From a virus, in the IMG/VR virus record IMGVR_UViG_3300021420_000065, positions 1-44,344 of that record: a stretch of DNA of 44,344 nucleotides, one strand, 5' to 3'. The translations under genes were made by a program, and so were the position numbers. The notes beneath the pieces were generated by a model. It saw only the letters and a program-made list of their open reading frames with translations. It was not told where the DNA came from and ran no database searches. Positions 8,937 to 16,756 of this stretch are shown here, piece after piece (within the stretch, counting starts at the first letter, position 1; the number at the start of each line of letters is the position of its first letter).

Positions 8937-9941
8937 TTAGCGTCTAAGGCCGCGTTGGGAGCGTTTGCTCTGATCCTGCAGCCACGCAACGTGAGAATCC
9001 GTAACCTCACCTTGCGTTTGAGGAGCCCTCGGAGAGGGTTGTTCCGTGGCTAGGGGGGGAGCGGTATTGCTGAGAAGCGGTATAACCCGCGTCTCTTGCG
9101 TGAGTGCTTCCTTTGCACCTTCTGATCGGATTTTCCCGGTAAATGATCGGAAATTGTCCGTGGCCTTATTGAGCAAGGCGGCGGGGTCCCGGGCAAGTAC
9201 GGGGTCCGACTGTGCAAGCAAGGTAGCTTCAAAAGCCACACGCACTTCATGTTCAGAAATGTCGGGGTTATTCTTGCGCCAGTCGCCCGCAATCTGTTGG
9301 GCGGCCAGTGCCGTCGTAACCCGTTGCACTACGTTCTTTTCGATGTACTCCTTTGGGTTAGATACAAAGTCGTTGAGAATGCGGTTATTCTCAGCCTGCT
9401 CTGCCGCTATCTGCTCGGGTGTCTTGACTACGGGCGCTGGCGGAGTAGCCAGTGCAGCACGTTCGCGTTCGGCCTTCTCTTGCCCTTGCCGCGTGATTAG
9501 CTTCTGGGCTTCTATGTAACCTTGTTCAAGATCGTCTACGGATTTGAATTTACCAGCATAAACCTTTGGAGGCTCAGGAGGCCCTTGTTCGGGCGCAGCT
9601 TGAGGCGGTATGGCTTCCGGCTTAACTTCAGGGCTTGGCTCATTGTTCGGCGCATCGCTAGGTCGAGATGTTTGTTCAGCATCGAGATTGCGGAATCCGA
9701 GATCATTTCCCGGCCTAAGCGCTTCTGACGACGTGTCACGTATCCTCCCATCTGGCCCTTCGTCGGCCATACGGCGCTGTTTAATCGGAATGGGTTGATT
9801 GACTACTTCTACTTTGACCGGAACCGGGACCGGCGATGGCGGAATTGGCGGCCCTCCCACATCTCCCACGGGGGCTTCGCGTGGATCAAGTGGTTTTCCA
9901 ATATCGCCACCATACAATTCAGTTGTTAATGTCCTATCCAT
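8937..9941 (-). CDS. Putative scaffolding protein
   Basis: About 334 residues from the ATG at 9941 (a TTG one codon earlier is possible). The ATG overlaps the upstream stop as TGATG. The first ~130 residues are rich in Pro, Glu and charged residues and look disordered. AGKFKSVDDLEQGYIEAQKLI (starting near residue 131) followed by a long charged helical stretch (KAERERAALA, KTPEQIAAEQAENNRILNDF) is typical of scaffold proteins that carry a GKFKS-x-EELxxAY motif. The basic C-terminus KRSQRGLRR fits a capsid-binding tail. It lies immediately before the capsid gene. Confidence 0.7.
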   Translation of the reverse strand: MDRTLTTELYGGDIGKPLDPREAPVGDVGGPPIPPSPVPVPVKVEVVNQPIPIKQRRMADEGPDGRIRDTSSEALRPGNDLGFRNLDAEQTSRPSDAPNNEPSPEVKPEAIPPQAAPEQGPPEPPKVYAGKFKSVDDLEQGYIEAQKLITRQGQEKAERERAALATPPAPVVKTPEQIAAEQAENNRILNDFVSNPKEYIEKNVVQRVTTALAAQQIAGDWRKNNPDISEHEVRVAFEATLLAQSDPVLARDPAALLNKATDNFRSFTGKIRSEGAKEALTQETRVIPLLSNTAPPLATEQPSPRAPQTQGEVTDSHVAWLQDQSKRSQRGLRR

Positions 9942-10378
9942 CAATTCCTCACTATCGCGTTTTTCACGAAGGTAGTCGTATCCCGCCCGATGGCTGCTTC
10001 CCTTCCCGCCAAAACGCCAGAGGCTATATCCGCATTGCGCTCAGTGGTAAGCAGGAAGTCTTTCAGGAAACGTAAAGCTCTCAGGTAGAGCCGCAATTCA
10101 GGCACTACCTTTTCATCGCAAATCTCAAGCTGCTGCTGCGCCCAAAGTATTTCCCGATCTGCCTGGGTAACGATGAGTTGATAGCCCATCGAGTCCTTGA
10201 TTTCGTCAATGGCCCTGCCGCGCTCAATCCAGCCCTTAAGTTCATCGTTGGGACGGCTAAACCATTTCGACTTGATCCCGCCCCGGAGCCTGTCGATAGT
10301 GGAACTGGCTGCTTCGACAAACTCCTTCAGCTTCTTGCGGGAGTCTAGTTGTTCCTGTGTGGGGCTAGAAGCCACCAC
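9941..10378 (-). CDS. Hypothetical helical protein upstream of the scaffold
   Basis: About 145 residues, mostly alpha-helical (QEQLDSRKKLKEFVEAASST; VTQADREILWAQQQLEICDE). GTG codons at 10384, 10378 and 10375 can all start it. I prefer 10378 or 10375 because GGGAAGG then sits at a workable distance, while it is too close to 10384. The gene is not recognised. Its place between portal and scaffold genes suggests a head-assembly or packaging accessory role. Confidence 0.5.
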   Translation of the reverse strand: MVASSPTQEQLDSRKKLKEFVEAASSTIDRLRGGIKSKWFSRPNDELKGWIERGRAIDEIKDSMGYQLIVTQADREILWAQQQLEICDEKVVPELRLYLRALRFLKDFLLTTERNADIASGVLAGREAAIGRDTTTFVKNAIVRN

Positions 10379-10448
10379 GCCCACCTTCCCACACGCCGAA
10401 CATGAATATGCCGATCAATAAGCCGAGATAATGGGCGGCCCTTCTCAT
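10365..10448 (-). CDS. 27-residue putative membrane microprotein
   Basis: The ATG at 10448 overlaps the TGA of the upstream gene (ATGA), and the frame ends with TAG inside the start of the next gene. The peptide is a basic N-terminus (MRRAAHY) followed by a hydrophobic stretch LGLLIGIFMFGVW of single-helix length. Support is only the overlap pattern and hydrophobicity. It may be a translational-coupling leader instead of a functional peptide. Confidence 0.35.
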   Translation of the reverse strand: MRRAAHYLGLLIGIFMFGVWEGGRGGF

Positions 10449-11116
10449 TTCACCCTCTTCAACCGTGGATTAGCCTTCTTGGCAGACGCCGAAGCGTGGC
10501 GCGTGGAATTGGCGAGAATGGCTCCAGCCGCTTCCTGCGATACGCCTTCCTTGGCTGCGATCTGACCCTGCACGGACTTGAAGCCGGGATGGCCGTCGTT
10601 GTGCAACACGCCGTCCCTATTCTCTCCGTACAGGTCTTTGCGTCTCGCGTCACGGCTGAGAATGTTGGTTGTGGAATCGCTATCGATCATCAGGGGATCG
10701 GCAGACAGATTCGCGGGAGATTCGAGGAAGCCCTCATCCTGTGCGGCGCGTGGCATGGGAGCGGTGCGCGGCTGAAAGGTGGCGTAGCCTTGAAACGGTA
10801 CGTCCCTACTAGCTGAACGCATCGCCGCCATTGCGCCGTGAAGGGTGGGGTCTTTGTCCTCGGTACGGTAACGCGCTACCGTGTCTACGGTCTGCGGTCC
10901 CGGCTCCATCCTGTCGGTGCCTTCCGGCGAACCAATGCGGCCCGGAGGAATCACTTCCCGGTATCCCTTATAGGGGGATTGCGTGGTGCCGTCTTTTACA
11001 TCGCCGCGAGGCATGTCATTGACTTGTGGACGTGGAGAGCGAACTACACTCACTTCCAGTCCAAAGTCTCGGCTGACGGATTCTGTAATGTGTGCTGCGA
11101 CTCGTTCTCGGGCCAT
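10445..11116 (-). CDS. Hypothetical virion-region protein
   Basis: 223 residues, not recognised. Polar, low in hydrophobic residues, rich in Arg, Pro and Asp, probably extended or disordered. The C-terminus ends with a strongly basic stretch (SASAKKANPRLKRVK), suggesting nucleic-acid or capsid contact. AAAAGGAGGG lies 8 bases before the ATG. It sits between portal and scaffold. Confidence 0.5.
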   Translation of the reverse strand: MARERVAAHITESVSRDFGLEVSVVRSPRPQVNDMPRGDVKDGTTQSPYKGYREVIPPGRIGSPEGTDRMEPGPQTVDTVARYRTEDKDPTLHGAMAAMRSASRDVPFQGYATFQPRTAPMPRAAQDEGFLESPANLSADPLMIDSDSTTNILSRDARRKDLYGENRDGVLHNDGHPGFKSVQGQIAAKEGVSQEAAGAILANSTRHASASAKKANPRLKRVK

Positions 11117-11131
11117 AAGCCCTCCTTTTAC

Positions 11132-11404
11132 TTACCCGCGCACTTCGCCGCGAGGCTGCGTCAGATCGGTGTAGGCGACGAACGAGGGCTTCTTCCCCGG
11201 ATCGGCAGTGGCTTGCTGATACGCAACCGATCCGTGCAAGTCCTGGGGCCTGGTTTCATCCGCTTCAAATCCCTTCGTAACTACTCGCCCACCCTGCCGT
11301 GCATCCTCAGTCGATTCATTCGGCAATTCATTTACTGCGGGCACCACCGAATGCTCGTTGGGAGTTTTTCCACCACCGCTAACGGGCTTAACATCGTTTT
11401 GCAT
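11132..11404 (-). CDS. Small hypothetical protein
   Basis: 90 residues, polar, rich in Gly, Pro, Glu and Thr, with no hydrophobic core evident, so probably disordered. GAAAGGAA lies upstream of the ATG at 11404. It resembles small accessory proteins between portal and scaffold genes. Not recognised. Confidence 0.45.
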   Translation of the reverse strand: MQNDVKPVSGGGKTPNEHSVVPAVNELPNESTEDARQGGRVVTKGFEADETRPQDLHGSVAYQQATADPGKKPSFVAYTDLTQPRGEVRG

Positions 11405-11429
11405 TTTGTTTGTTCCTTTCGATTTGAAG

Positions 11430-11660
11430 TTAACGAAGATAAGAACCCAAGTTGCTAGGAATATCGTAATAACCTATCTCGAAAATCCGCTGCCAATATC
11501 GACCGCGCTCAATCTCCACCAGTTCGTTGGGGAAGCTGAGCCATTTTTGGCTGCGTATCACCTGCCATACGCGGTGTCCAATCCATAGCTGGAATGACCA
11601 AGAACCACAGCGAAAACTACAAATCCTTTTTTCAATTACCCAAAATCGGTGAATCGTCAC
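11430..11660 (-). CDS. Small Trp/Arg-rich hypothetical protein coupled to the portal gene
   Basis: 76 residues, unusually rich in Trp, Arg and Ile (FRCGSWSFQLWIGHRVWQVI). The ATG overlaps the portal TGA (ATGA), which supports real translation. No family recognised. It is small, basic and aromatic, so it could bind DNA, membrane or the portal ring. Confidence 0.45.
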   Translation of the reverse strand: MTIHRFWVIEKRICSFRCGSWSFQLWIGHRVWQVIRSQKWLSFPNELVEIERGRYWQRIFEIGYYDIPSNLGSYLR

Positions 11661-13690
11661 GCTGCCGTACCGGGAGCTGAAGGCGGTTGCCCTAACGACA
11701 TGGCTGCATCCAGCAATTTCTGTAAAGTCGTTTGATTGTCGGCTTCACGCGAAGCGGCAATCTGCCCATGCGCCTGAGCTTGCGCCGCGTAGAATGGATT
11801 CTGCTGCATAACCTGGGCTTGTCTTTGCTGCTCCTGCATCTCTTCCGCATCCGGTGAAACCAGTTCTGCGGGCTCAGGGAAATGGTACGAATCGAAGATA
11901 CGTCTCAGGAAAGCCGACAGATTCATCCCTACACCCGTCAAAGCCTGCGGGCCAAGTTGGGCTAAGGTTTCGAGTAGGTCTTTGTACTTCGAAAGGTTCT
12001 GCTGCCGCTCGATGGCTCGACTTAGGCCGTGGGCCTTGAAGTTGTAGCGTCCCCAAGTAAGCTGAATCCGTTGCTGAATGGGGAGCTGATCGAGCACGCC
12101 GCCGATTTCAGGTCCAAGCAATTCGCTCCAAGTAGGCTTAGAGGTTGAGTCGATGAACTGAAAAGCGCGGCTCCATATTTTCTCTGCCACGAATGACAGG
12201 CAGCCATCCTCGATGTTCTGGGCGATGTCGGAAAGGATCAGTGAGCTTTGGAGTTGGGTTTGCTGTATTTCCGTCGCGGTAGTCTCACCCTTTACGTCGA
12301 GGAGACCTTGTGCCTGGTCGGTAATGAACGTACCGCGTTGATACTCCTTCTCCATAGCATTCTGAAAATTGAAAGAGGAGTTTGAGAGTTGAGGAAAAGC
12401 GACGCCCGTAACCGCCTGTGGAGAAGCTCCAGCTCGCTTGTAGAATACCTTTCCGGGTTGGACTCCGGTTTGCATGTCGCCTTCAGGGTTTTCAAGGGCA
12501 CTTGCCTCCACTTCCAGCATCGGTACAACGCTAAATTTCAGGTGATCCTCTTGCATCTGGGCCAGCCGATCGATGCCGTCCTTGATGCTCATGTTCATTT
12601 CGAGCAAACCCTGACCTGGGAACCTGCCCGCTACGGCAAGAGGCGAGCAAATCACGTAAGGGGGAAGGCCATCCCAATACGGGTTATCTTCCATTTTCAG
12701 GATGGTTGTTCGATTGGCAATCAGGATGCGTTGATTCGCCGCTACGACCTTTTGGGTATGCGGGTCGATGAGATCACCCCAAAACTCCCAGAGCAGGGCT
12801 TGTTTGCGGTAATGCTCTGCGGGGATCTGACGCTTATCGTAACGGGCGAAGTCTCGTGTATAGACCTGATCCGCAAAGTACATTTGGTCTGTGATGCGGT
12901 CCACATGCTCAAGTTCCGACGTGTTTTCGAGGCCCCTCTGCGACTTGAGTTCATCCACATCAACCAGGGTCTCTTCGATGATAAAATCAAAGCGATTATT
13001 GTCCCGAGTGCGAGGCCCGAACCAAAGATGGAAAGGGTCAATCGATTGAACATTTAGCTGACCCTCCTTACGTCTTTTCTGAATCAGCACTGGGCCTGTA
13101 TCGTCCCCACCTACACTCAGGTCCAATTTATTCTGATAGGCCCAACCAATCTTGAGCACCATCAATCCGCAGACTCCGCCAAATTCCAATGCATCCCGGA
13201 ACTGCGAGCGGAAGTGGCTGTTATCGGCAAGCCGCAAAACTGCCTTCTCGACCAGGGGGGCGATCTGCTTCATGTTGACAGTGGGGTTCACTTCTCCCGG
13301 CTCAACCGTCACCCACTGCTCGGACTGCATCAAAAGCCGCATGATATTCGCGGCGAAGTTCTTTACGGCGCTGTGAGCCTTGGCATAGGTGATTCGAGAT
13401 TGCCAGGGAGCCTTATCGTCAAAGTCCTGCTTATTGCGGTACTGGCCGTAGCAGTCGAGCCAAGTGTTACGGATGATGTATTCCCGCATGAACGCTTCGT
13501 TGCGGTAGCGTTCGATCTGGGAAACGACTTCGGCATCCGAGAGGTTGCCGACGCGCTTGGCGGCTTGCTTGGTATCGTCGGAATGCGTAGTGCCCTGATC
13601 GGAGTCTCGCTCTGCTGGGCCGGTATCGGGAGAAACTGCCGTAGGGGGTCCAGAAGGCATCCCGAAGCTGCTTACGAAGTTAGTCGCCAT
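11657..13690 (-). CDS. Portal protein
   Basis: 677 residues. The pattern is that of large podovirus-type portals: a helical N-terminal region (SQIERYRNEAFMREYIIRNT...ARWR-like QSRITYAKAHSAVKNFAANI), a wing region with WLDCYGQYRN and PFHLWFGPRTRD, a tryptophan-rich stretch (LLWEFWGDLIDPHTQKVV), a long stem helix around KGETTATEIQQTQLQSSLI, and a Gln-rich C-terminal barrel region (EEMQEQQRQAQVMQQNPFYA). The DNA passes through its dodecameric ring. It overlaps the cupin gene upstream by 11 bases. Order terminase-portal-scaffold-capsid supports the call. Confidence 0.8.
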   Translation of the reverse strand: MATNFVSSFGMPSGPPTAVSPDTGPAERDSDQGTTHSDDTKQAAKRVGNLSDAEVVSQIERYRNEAFMREYIIRNTWLDCYGQYRNKQDFDDKAPWQSRITYAKAHSAVKNFAANIMRLLMQSEQWVTVEPGEVNPTVNMKQIAPLVEKAVLRLADNSHFRSQFRDALEFGGVCGLMVLKIGWAYQNKLDLSVGGDDTGPVLIQKRRKEGQLNVQSIDPFHLWFGPRTRDNNRFDFIIEETLVDVDELKSQRGLENTSELEHVDRITDQMYFADQVYTRDFARYDKRQIPAEHYRKQALLWEFWGDLIDPHTQKVVAANQRILIANRTTILKMEDNPYWDGLPPYVICSPLAVAGRFPGQGLLEMNMSIKDGIDRLAQMQEDHLKFSVVPMLEVEASALENPEGDMQTGVQPGKVFYKRAGASPQAVTGVAFPQLSNSSFNFQNAMEKEYQRGTFITDQAQGLLDVKGETTATEIQQTQLQSSLILSDIAQNIEDGCLSFVAEKIWSRAFQFIDSTSKPTWSELLGPEIGGVLDQLPIQQRIQLTWGRYNFKAHGLSRAIERQQNLSKYKDLLETLAQLGPQALTGVGMNLSAFLRRIFDSYHFPEPAELVSPDAEEMQEQQRQAQVMQQNPFYAAQAQAHGQIAASREADNQTTLQKLLDAAMSLGQPPSAPGTAA

Positions 13691-14165
13691 CTGTGCTAAT
13701 GGCTATTTCGCGCATTCGGCCCTTATAAGCTTCGTTTCCCCTCGAGGGCTCGAGTCTCTCCACGTCCTCATCATCGTGGTGCGTTGATACTTCCAAAACG
13801 ATTGCCAAACCCCAGGTGGAATTATCGGGATTGGTGAAGCGGTGCCATGTGCCAGCGGGGATTCTCTGCGAGTCGGTCGCCTTCATCTCGCGCGAGTTTC
13901 CTTCCATCTCCAGAGCTATCTGCCCAGCGAGAACGACAAAGGTTTCATCTTTGACTAGATGGCGATGGAGGCTGCAACTCGAGCCGGGATGGACAACCAG
14001 AAACTTGGAGCAGTACAACTCGTTGTTGACCATCCAGATTTCGCGGCCCCACACCTTTTCCCTGTTGGTGATTCCCCTTATTCCCAAACACGGTATGTAA
14101 TCGGTGTAGTGGCTCAATTCTGAGCCACTCGATTCGGTTGCGGAGGATTCGGAAATTGCCGCCAT
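13680..14165 (-). CDS. Cupin-domain protein (sugar-isomerase-like)
   Basis: 161 residues. The metal site is visible: SLHRH at about residues 67-71 with DETF following supplies His/His/Glu, and IPAGTWHRF near residue 103 supplies the third His. LEVSTHHDDEDVERLE is typical of cupins attached to or acting with sugar-phosphate and sialate-type enzymes. It resembles D-lyxose/mannose-6-phosphate isomerase-like cupins, but the substrate is unknown. The ATG at 14165 gives a 52-base overlap with terminase. A TTG at 14117 overlapping the terminase TGA would also retain the domain. A cupin between terminase and portal is unusual. Confidence 0.7.
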   Translation of the reverse strand: MAAISESSATESSGSELSHYTDYIPCLGIRGITNREKVWGREIWMVNNELYCSKFLVVHPGSSCSLHRHLVKDETFVVLAGQIALEMEGNSREMKATDSQRIPAGTWHRFTNPDNSTWGLAIVLEVSTHHDDEDVERLEPSRGNEAYKGRMREIAISTDGD

Positions 14166-15679
14166 TCTGTCGTGCGCGTTCGCGGCATCTGGCCCGGATT
14201 GGCATAGCCCTTTACCGGCTTATTATTCACTGCCGTGGTGCGGTACTGCGGTGCGGGAGGTTGTTCCCTGACCCTGATGGCTTGCCACACTGAAGAGTTC
14301 GCAAAATAACGAAGCGGGTCGTAGGCATGATCTGGGATGCCCGCCGCTCGTTCTTCGGTAAATTCTTTCTCGCCCGTTAGTGGGTTGCGCGTCTCGGCGT
14401 GGCGCTGGAGCTGTATTTGGTCAATCAGGTTCTCGCAGCGCGAAGAGATAAACAGCCGTGGCGAGCCAACGGTTTTCGTAACCGGATTGCGCAGGGCCGG
14501 ATTGATGTGCATGAGTTCTTGCAGGTTGGCAATGGAGGCGGTTTCGTTGTTATCGGCCTTGATGAGGTACAAACCGCATTCGCGGTATTCCTGAGCCGTC
14601 GAGGTTACTTGGGTCCTGCGGTCCCGAGTAGATTCAAAAAAAACGCTCGGGTCGGCGTAAACTCCCCTGACTGAGTAACGGTTGTCCCGCATAAGTTTGA
14701 GGATTGCTGAAGCGTGTTCGCGTATCGTGATCGTGCGTCCAGGGGTAGATCGCTTGTAATATTCATGGGTAATGAAGTGGTAGTTATCGGAGGTGGAAGC
14801 AGATAAGAGAAGGCAGGTGGGAGCTGATAATCCGTAGTCGAACCAACCCCAACAACTCTTGATATCCATTGCTTCAAATGGGTCAAAACGGTCTGCATCA
14901 TAGACGTGTATCTCCCTGCGGAAGTCGGGATGGATGGCTCCTTCAAATATATCCCTAGATCCGTACACCCATCTGCGCTTCCAGGCTTCCGGCTTGCGCA
15001 TGAGCATGTCGTAATAGCCGGGGGCGTACTTGTCGAGCATGGGCTTGTTGATGGCGCTAGAGCCAAAGCAGTAAAAGCGGTCCGGGTGGCCCTCCCAGGT
15101 AAGGCCACCGTCCGCGTAGTGCTTTACGTCGTTGTTGCCAAAGACTTCGGGATGGAAGCGGAAGTACACCCAGTCGTGTCCGTTGACGTTGCACTCGCCC
15201 CAAAGATAGGGCGGGCAAGGCTGCTTCCATTCAGGCCTCGACCATCTTCCGATGCGGGAGTCCATGTATTCCCACATCTCGGGTTGAATCTCTTCCGCCT
15301 GGGATACGAAAGCGCCGTTGATTTCAAGCGAGCGCAGGTCCCCCTCGCTCATGTCGTCCAGGTGCATCCACAGGATTTCGGCACCATTGGCCAGCGTCAT
15401 GCTTTCTTTAACATCGCGCCTGATCCAGTGCGGCGGGCAGAGTTTGTCGAAGGTTTTGCGGGTCGTGTTAACCAGGCTTTTGTAGGTCTGCCGAGCTACG
15501 GCCCAACGGGAGCCTGGGAACTCTTTCGCCAGAATGAGCAGCCTTTGAATGCCGGAAGTGGTTTTGCCGTTCCCCACCCCGCCATCGAACATCGATTCGC
15601 GTTTGGTGTTCCAGATGTAGGAATCGGCTATGGGGGAGGATGGCTCGAAAACAATTTGTGCGGAGTGGGCTTTAGTCAC
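14114..15679 (-). CDS. terL: Terminase large subunit (packaging ATPase-nuclease)
   Basis: 521 residues. FDGGVGNGKTT near residue 31 is the Walker A loop, and LEINGAFVSQAEEI near residue 117 is Walker B with the catalytic Glu. The C-terminal nuclease part has GWFDYGLSAPTCLLL near residue 273 and VYADPSVFFE near residue 344, with conserved acidic residues of the RNase H-like fold, and HAYDPLRYF near the end. It starts with GTG, overlapping the stop of the zinc microprotein upstream (GTGA). It drives ATP-dependent packaging through the portal. Confidence 0.9.
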   Translation of the reverse strand: MTKAHSAQIVFEPSSPIADSYIWNTKRESMFDGGVGNGKTTSGIQRLLILAKEFPGSRWAVARQTYKSLVNTTRKTFDKLCPPHWIRRDVKESMTLANGAEILWMHLDDMSEGDLRSLEINGAFVSQAEEIQPEMWEYMDSRIGRWSRPEWKQPCPPYLWGECNVNGHDWVYFRFHPEVFGNNDVKHYADGGLTWEGHPDRFYCFGSSAINKPMLDKYAPGYYDMLMRKPEAWKRRWVYGSRDIFEGAIHPDFRREIHVYDADRFDPFEAMDIKSCWGWFDYGLSAPTCLLLSASTSDNYHFITHEYYKRSTPGRTITIREHASAILKLMRDNRYSVRGVYADPSVFFESTRDRRTQVTSTAQEYRECGLYLIKADNNETASIANLQELMHINPALRNPVTKTVGSPRLFISSRCENLIDQIQLQRHAETRNPLTGEKEFTEERAAGIPDHAYDPLRYFANSSVWQAIRVREQPPAPQYRTTAVNNKPVKGYANPGQMPRTRTTEWRQFPNPPQPNRVAQN

Positions 15680-15852
15680 CGTATGCGTTCAGGAACCTTC
15701 CCGCTATTAACACATGCTTGGCACACACCCACATTCCAGTCGCTATCGAAAATTACGGTCCCCATTTTCCCGCAGTGCTGGCAGTTCTTGGTTTTCAGCC
15801 GTTCGTCCACTTGCTCTTGAGTGAGGTTTTTCCAACTTACAGCGGCGGTCAC
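15676..15852 (-). CDS. 58-residue zinc-ribbon microprotein A
   Basis: GTG start overlapping the upstream TGA (GTGA), and stop overlapping the terminase start (GTGA). A helical N-terminus (MTAAVSWKNLTQEQVDERLK) is followed by CQHCGKMG, then after ~15 residues GVCQACVNSGK. Two CxxC knuckles form a plausible zinc ribbon. It is clearly homologous to the 37-residue protein just upstream, sharing CQHCG, GVCQ-x-CVN and a GKxPE end. It is translationally coupled to terL, so a packaging-related or DNA-binding role is possible. No family assigned. Confidence 0.6.
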   Translation of the reverse strand: MTAAVSWKNLTQEQVDERLKTKNCQHCGKMGTVIFDSDWNVGVCQACVNSGKVPERIR

Positions 15853-15962
15853 TCGGGCTTTTTGCCCTTATTCACACATGGCTGGCATACGCCACGATTA
15901 AGTAGGCCGTCGTACCACCACACACCCACGGCACCGCAATGCTGGCACTTCTTCTTGTCCAT
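15849..15962 (-). CDS. 37-residue zinc-ribbon microprotein B (paralogue of A)
   Basis: MDKKKCQHCGAVGVWWYDGL then NRGVCQPCVNKGKKPE. It has the same two CxxC knuckles and the same spacing as microprotein A but lacks the helical N-terminus. AAGG lies 6 bases before the ATG. Its TGA overlaps the GTG of A. Tandem duplication is the simplest origin. Confidence 0.55.
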   Translation of the reverse strand: MDKKKCQHCGAVGVWWYDGLLNRGVCQPCVNKGKKPE

Positions 15963-15973
15963 GAACCCTTGGC

Positions 15974-16246
15974 CTACAAAGGCGCGGATGGCATCTCCAC
16001 GGGAATTGGCGTCTCCGGTGCCTGGTCGAGTTGCTCAATCAGGTTCATTAGATCCTGCTTGGATAGCTTCTCAACCCCTTGCGGCGAGAAAACCAGCGGA
16101 ACCGTGAAAGGCAGAGGCAAATGGACCTTGGAGAGATAATTCAGCGTATCGAAGTCCTTACACACGATCACGTCGCCTTGCTGCAAATTGAGCTTACTGA
16201 TGGAATTCAGGAAGCCGGCCTTCGACATGGGGTACTTGTGGCTCAT
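15974..16246 (-). CDS. Hypothetical protein upstream of the zinc microproteins
   Basis: 90 residues from the ATG at 16246, which overlaps the upstream TGA (ATGA). An earlier in-frame ATG at 16270 is less likely. KAGFLNSISKLNLQQGDVIV and PQGVEKLSKQDLMNLIEQLD suggest helices around a short beta core, with a Pro-rich C-terminus. Not recognised. Confidence 0.5.
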   Translation of the reverse strand: MSHKYPMSKAGFLNSISKLNLQQGDVIVCKDFDTLNYLSKVHLPLPFTVPLVFSPQGVEKLSKQDLMNLIEQLDQAPETPIPVEMPSAPL

Positions 16247-16599
16247 TCGATCTTTGCCGTCCCCTGACATTGCCAGCAGTGGAAGCCCCTCGCAACGCCG
16301 TGGGTACAGATGGGAACTTTCTTTTCTCGCTGAATATTTCCGGGCGGCCCGGTATACCGTTCACAATCGGAAGGTGAGGCCACACGGACGGCATCGTAAC
16401 CAGCTGCCGAGGTGGCCGGGTTCGTCAATAGGCGTTCTTTGCACCAATCTGCTACCGGCACCCTCCCGGCCTGAAGCACCAGCCATTTGTAATCGGCTTC
16501 ATCCAGGTAGATCGCGAGGCATTTACGCTTTTGGTATTTTTTAGGACGGCCCATACCGGACATATTTACCATATTTACTGCCGATAATTCAATGGGCAT
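16243..16599 (-). CDS. Putative DNA-binding protein with C-terminal metal-binding motif
   Basis: 118 residues from the first ATG. The start could be an internal ATG at 16563 or 16554. MGRPKKYQKRK (from residue 16) followed by LAIYLDEADYKWLVLQAGR resembles a basic arm plus ribbon-helix-helix-like segment. The C-terminus CTHGVARGFHCWQCQG has Cys/His spaced for zinc. It is probably a small transcription or packaging-site regulator, though this is inference. It lies between the two terminase genes. Confidence 0.5.
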   Translation of the reverse strand: MPIELSAVNMVNMSGMGRPKKYQKRKCLAIYLDEADYKWLVLQAGRVPVADWCKERLLTNPATSAAGYDAVRVASPSDCERYTGPPGNIQREKKVPICTHGVARGFHCWQCQGTAKIE

Positions 16600-16729
16600 G
16601 TGGGTACAGGGCCAAAGAAAGTGCGTGCGTGGCAGTAACGAGAACCCGGTTAAATGTCTGGAGTCCCCTCCGAGGGTATATCCCGGTTCTTCCTGCCAGA
16701 TAATCGCTGCGCTGGTTGATAAGTTCCAT
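16589..16729 (-). CDS. Possible 46-residue ORF in the gap after the small terminase
   Basis: An ATG at 16729 opens a frame that ends 11 bases inside the next gene. The product (MELINQRSDYLAGRTGIYPR...) has no recognisable feature and no good ribosome site. It is listed because the flanking genome leaves no other gap of this size without a gene. Confidence 0.22.
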   Translation of the reverse strand: MELINQRSDYLAGRTGIYPRRGLQTFNRVLVTATHALSLALYPHAH

Positions 16730-16756
16730 TATGTTACGATACTAGAACCAGCCAAA

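Noticed and set aside
10838-11458. 206-residue plus-strand frame
   Set aside because: Antisense to three small minus-strand genes, no motif; likely chance.
12389-13057. 222-residue plus-strand frame
   Set aside because: Antisense shadow of the portal gene.
14906-15820. 304-residue plus-strand frame
   Set aside because: It is antisense to terminase and the zinc microproteins; composition and lack of motifs mark it as a shadow.
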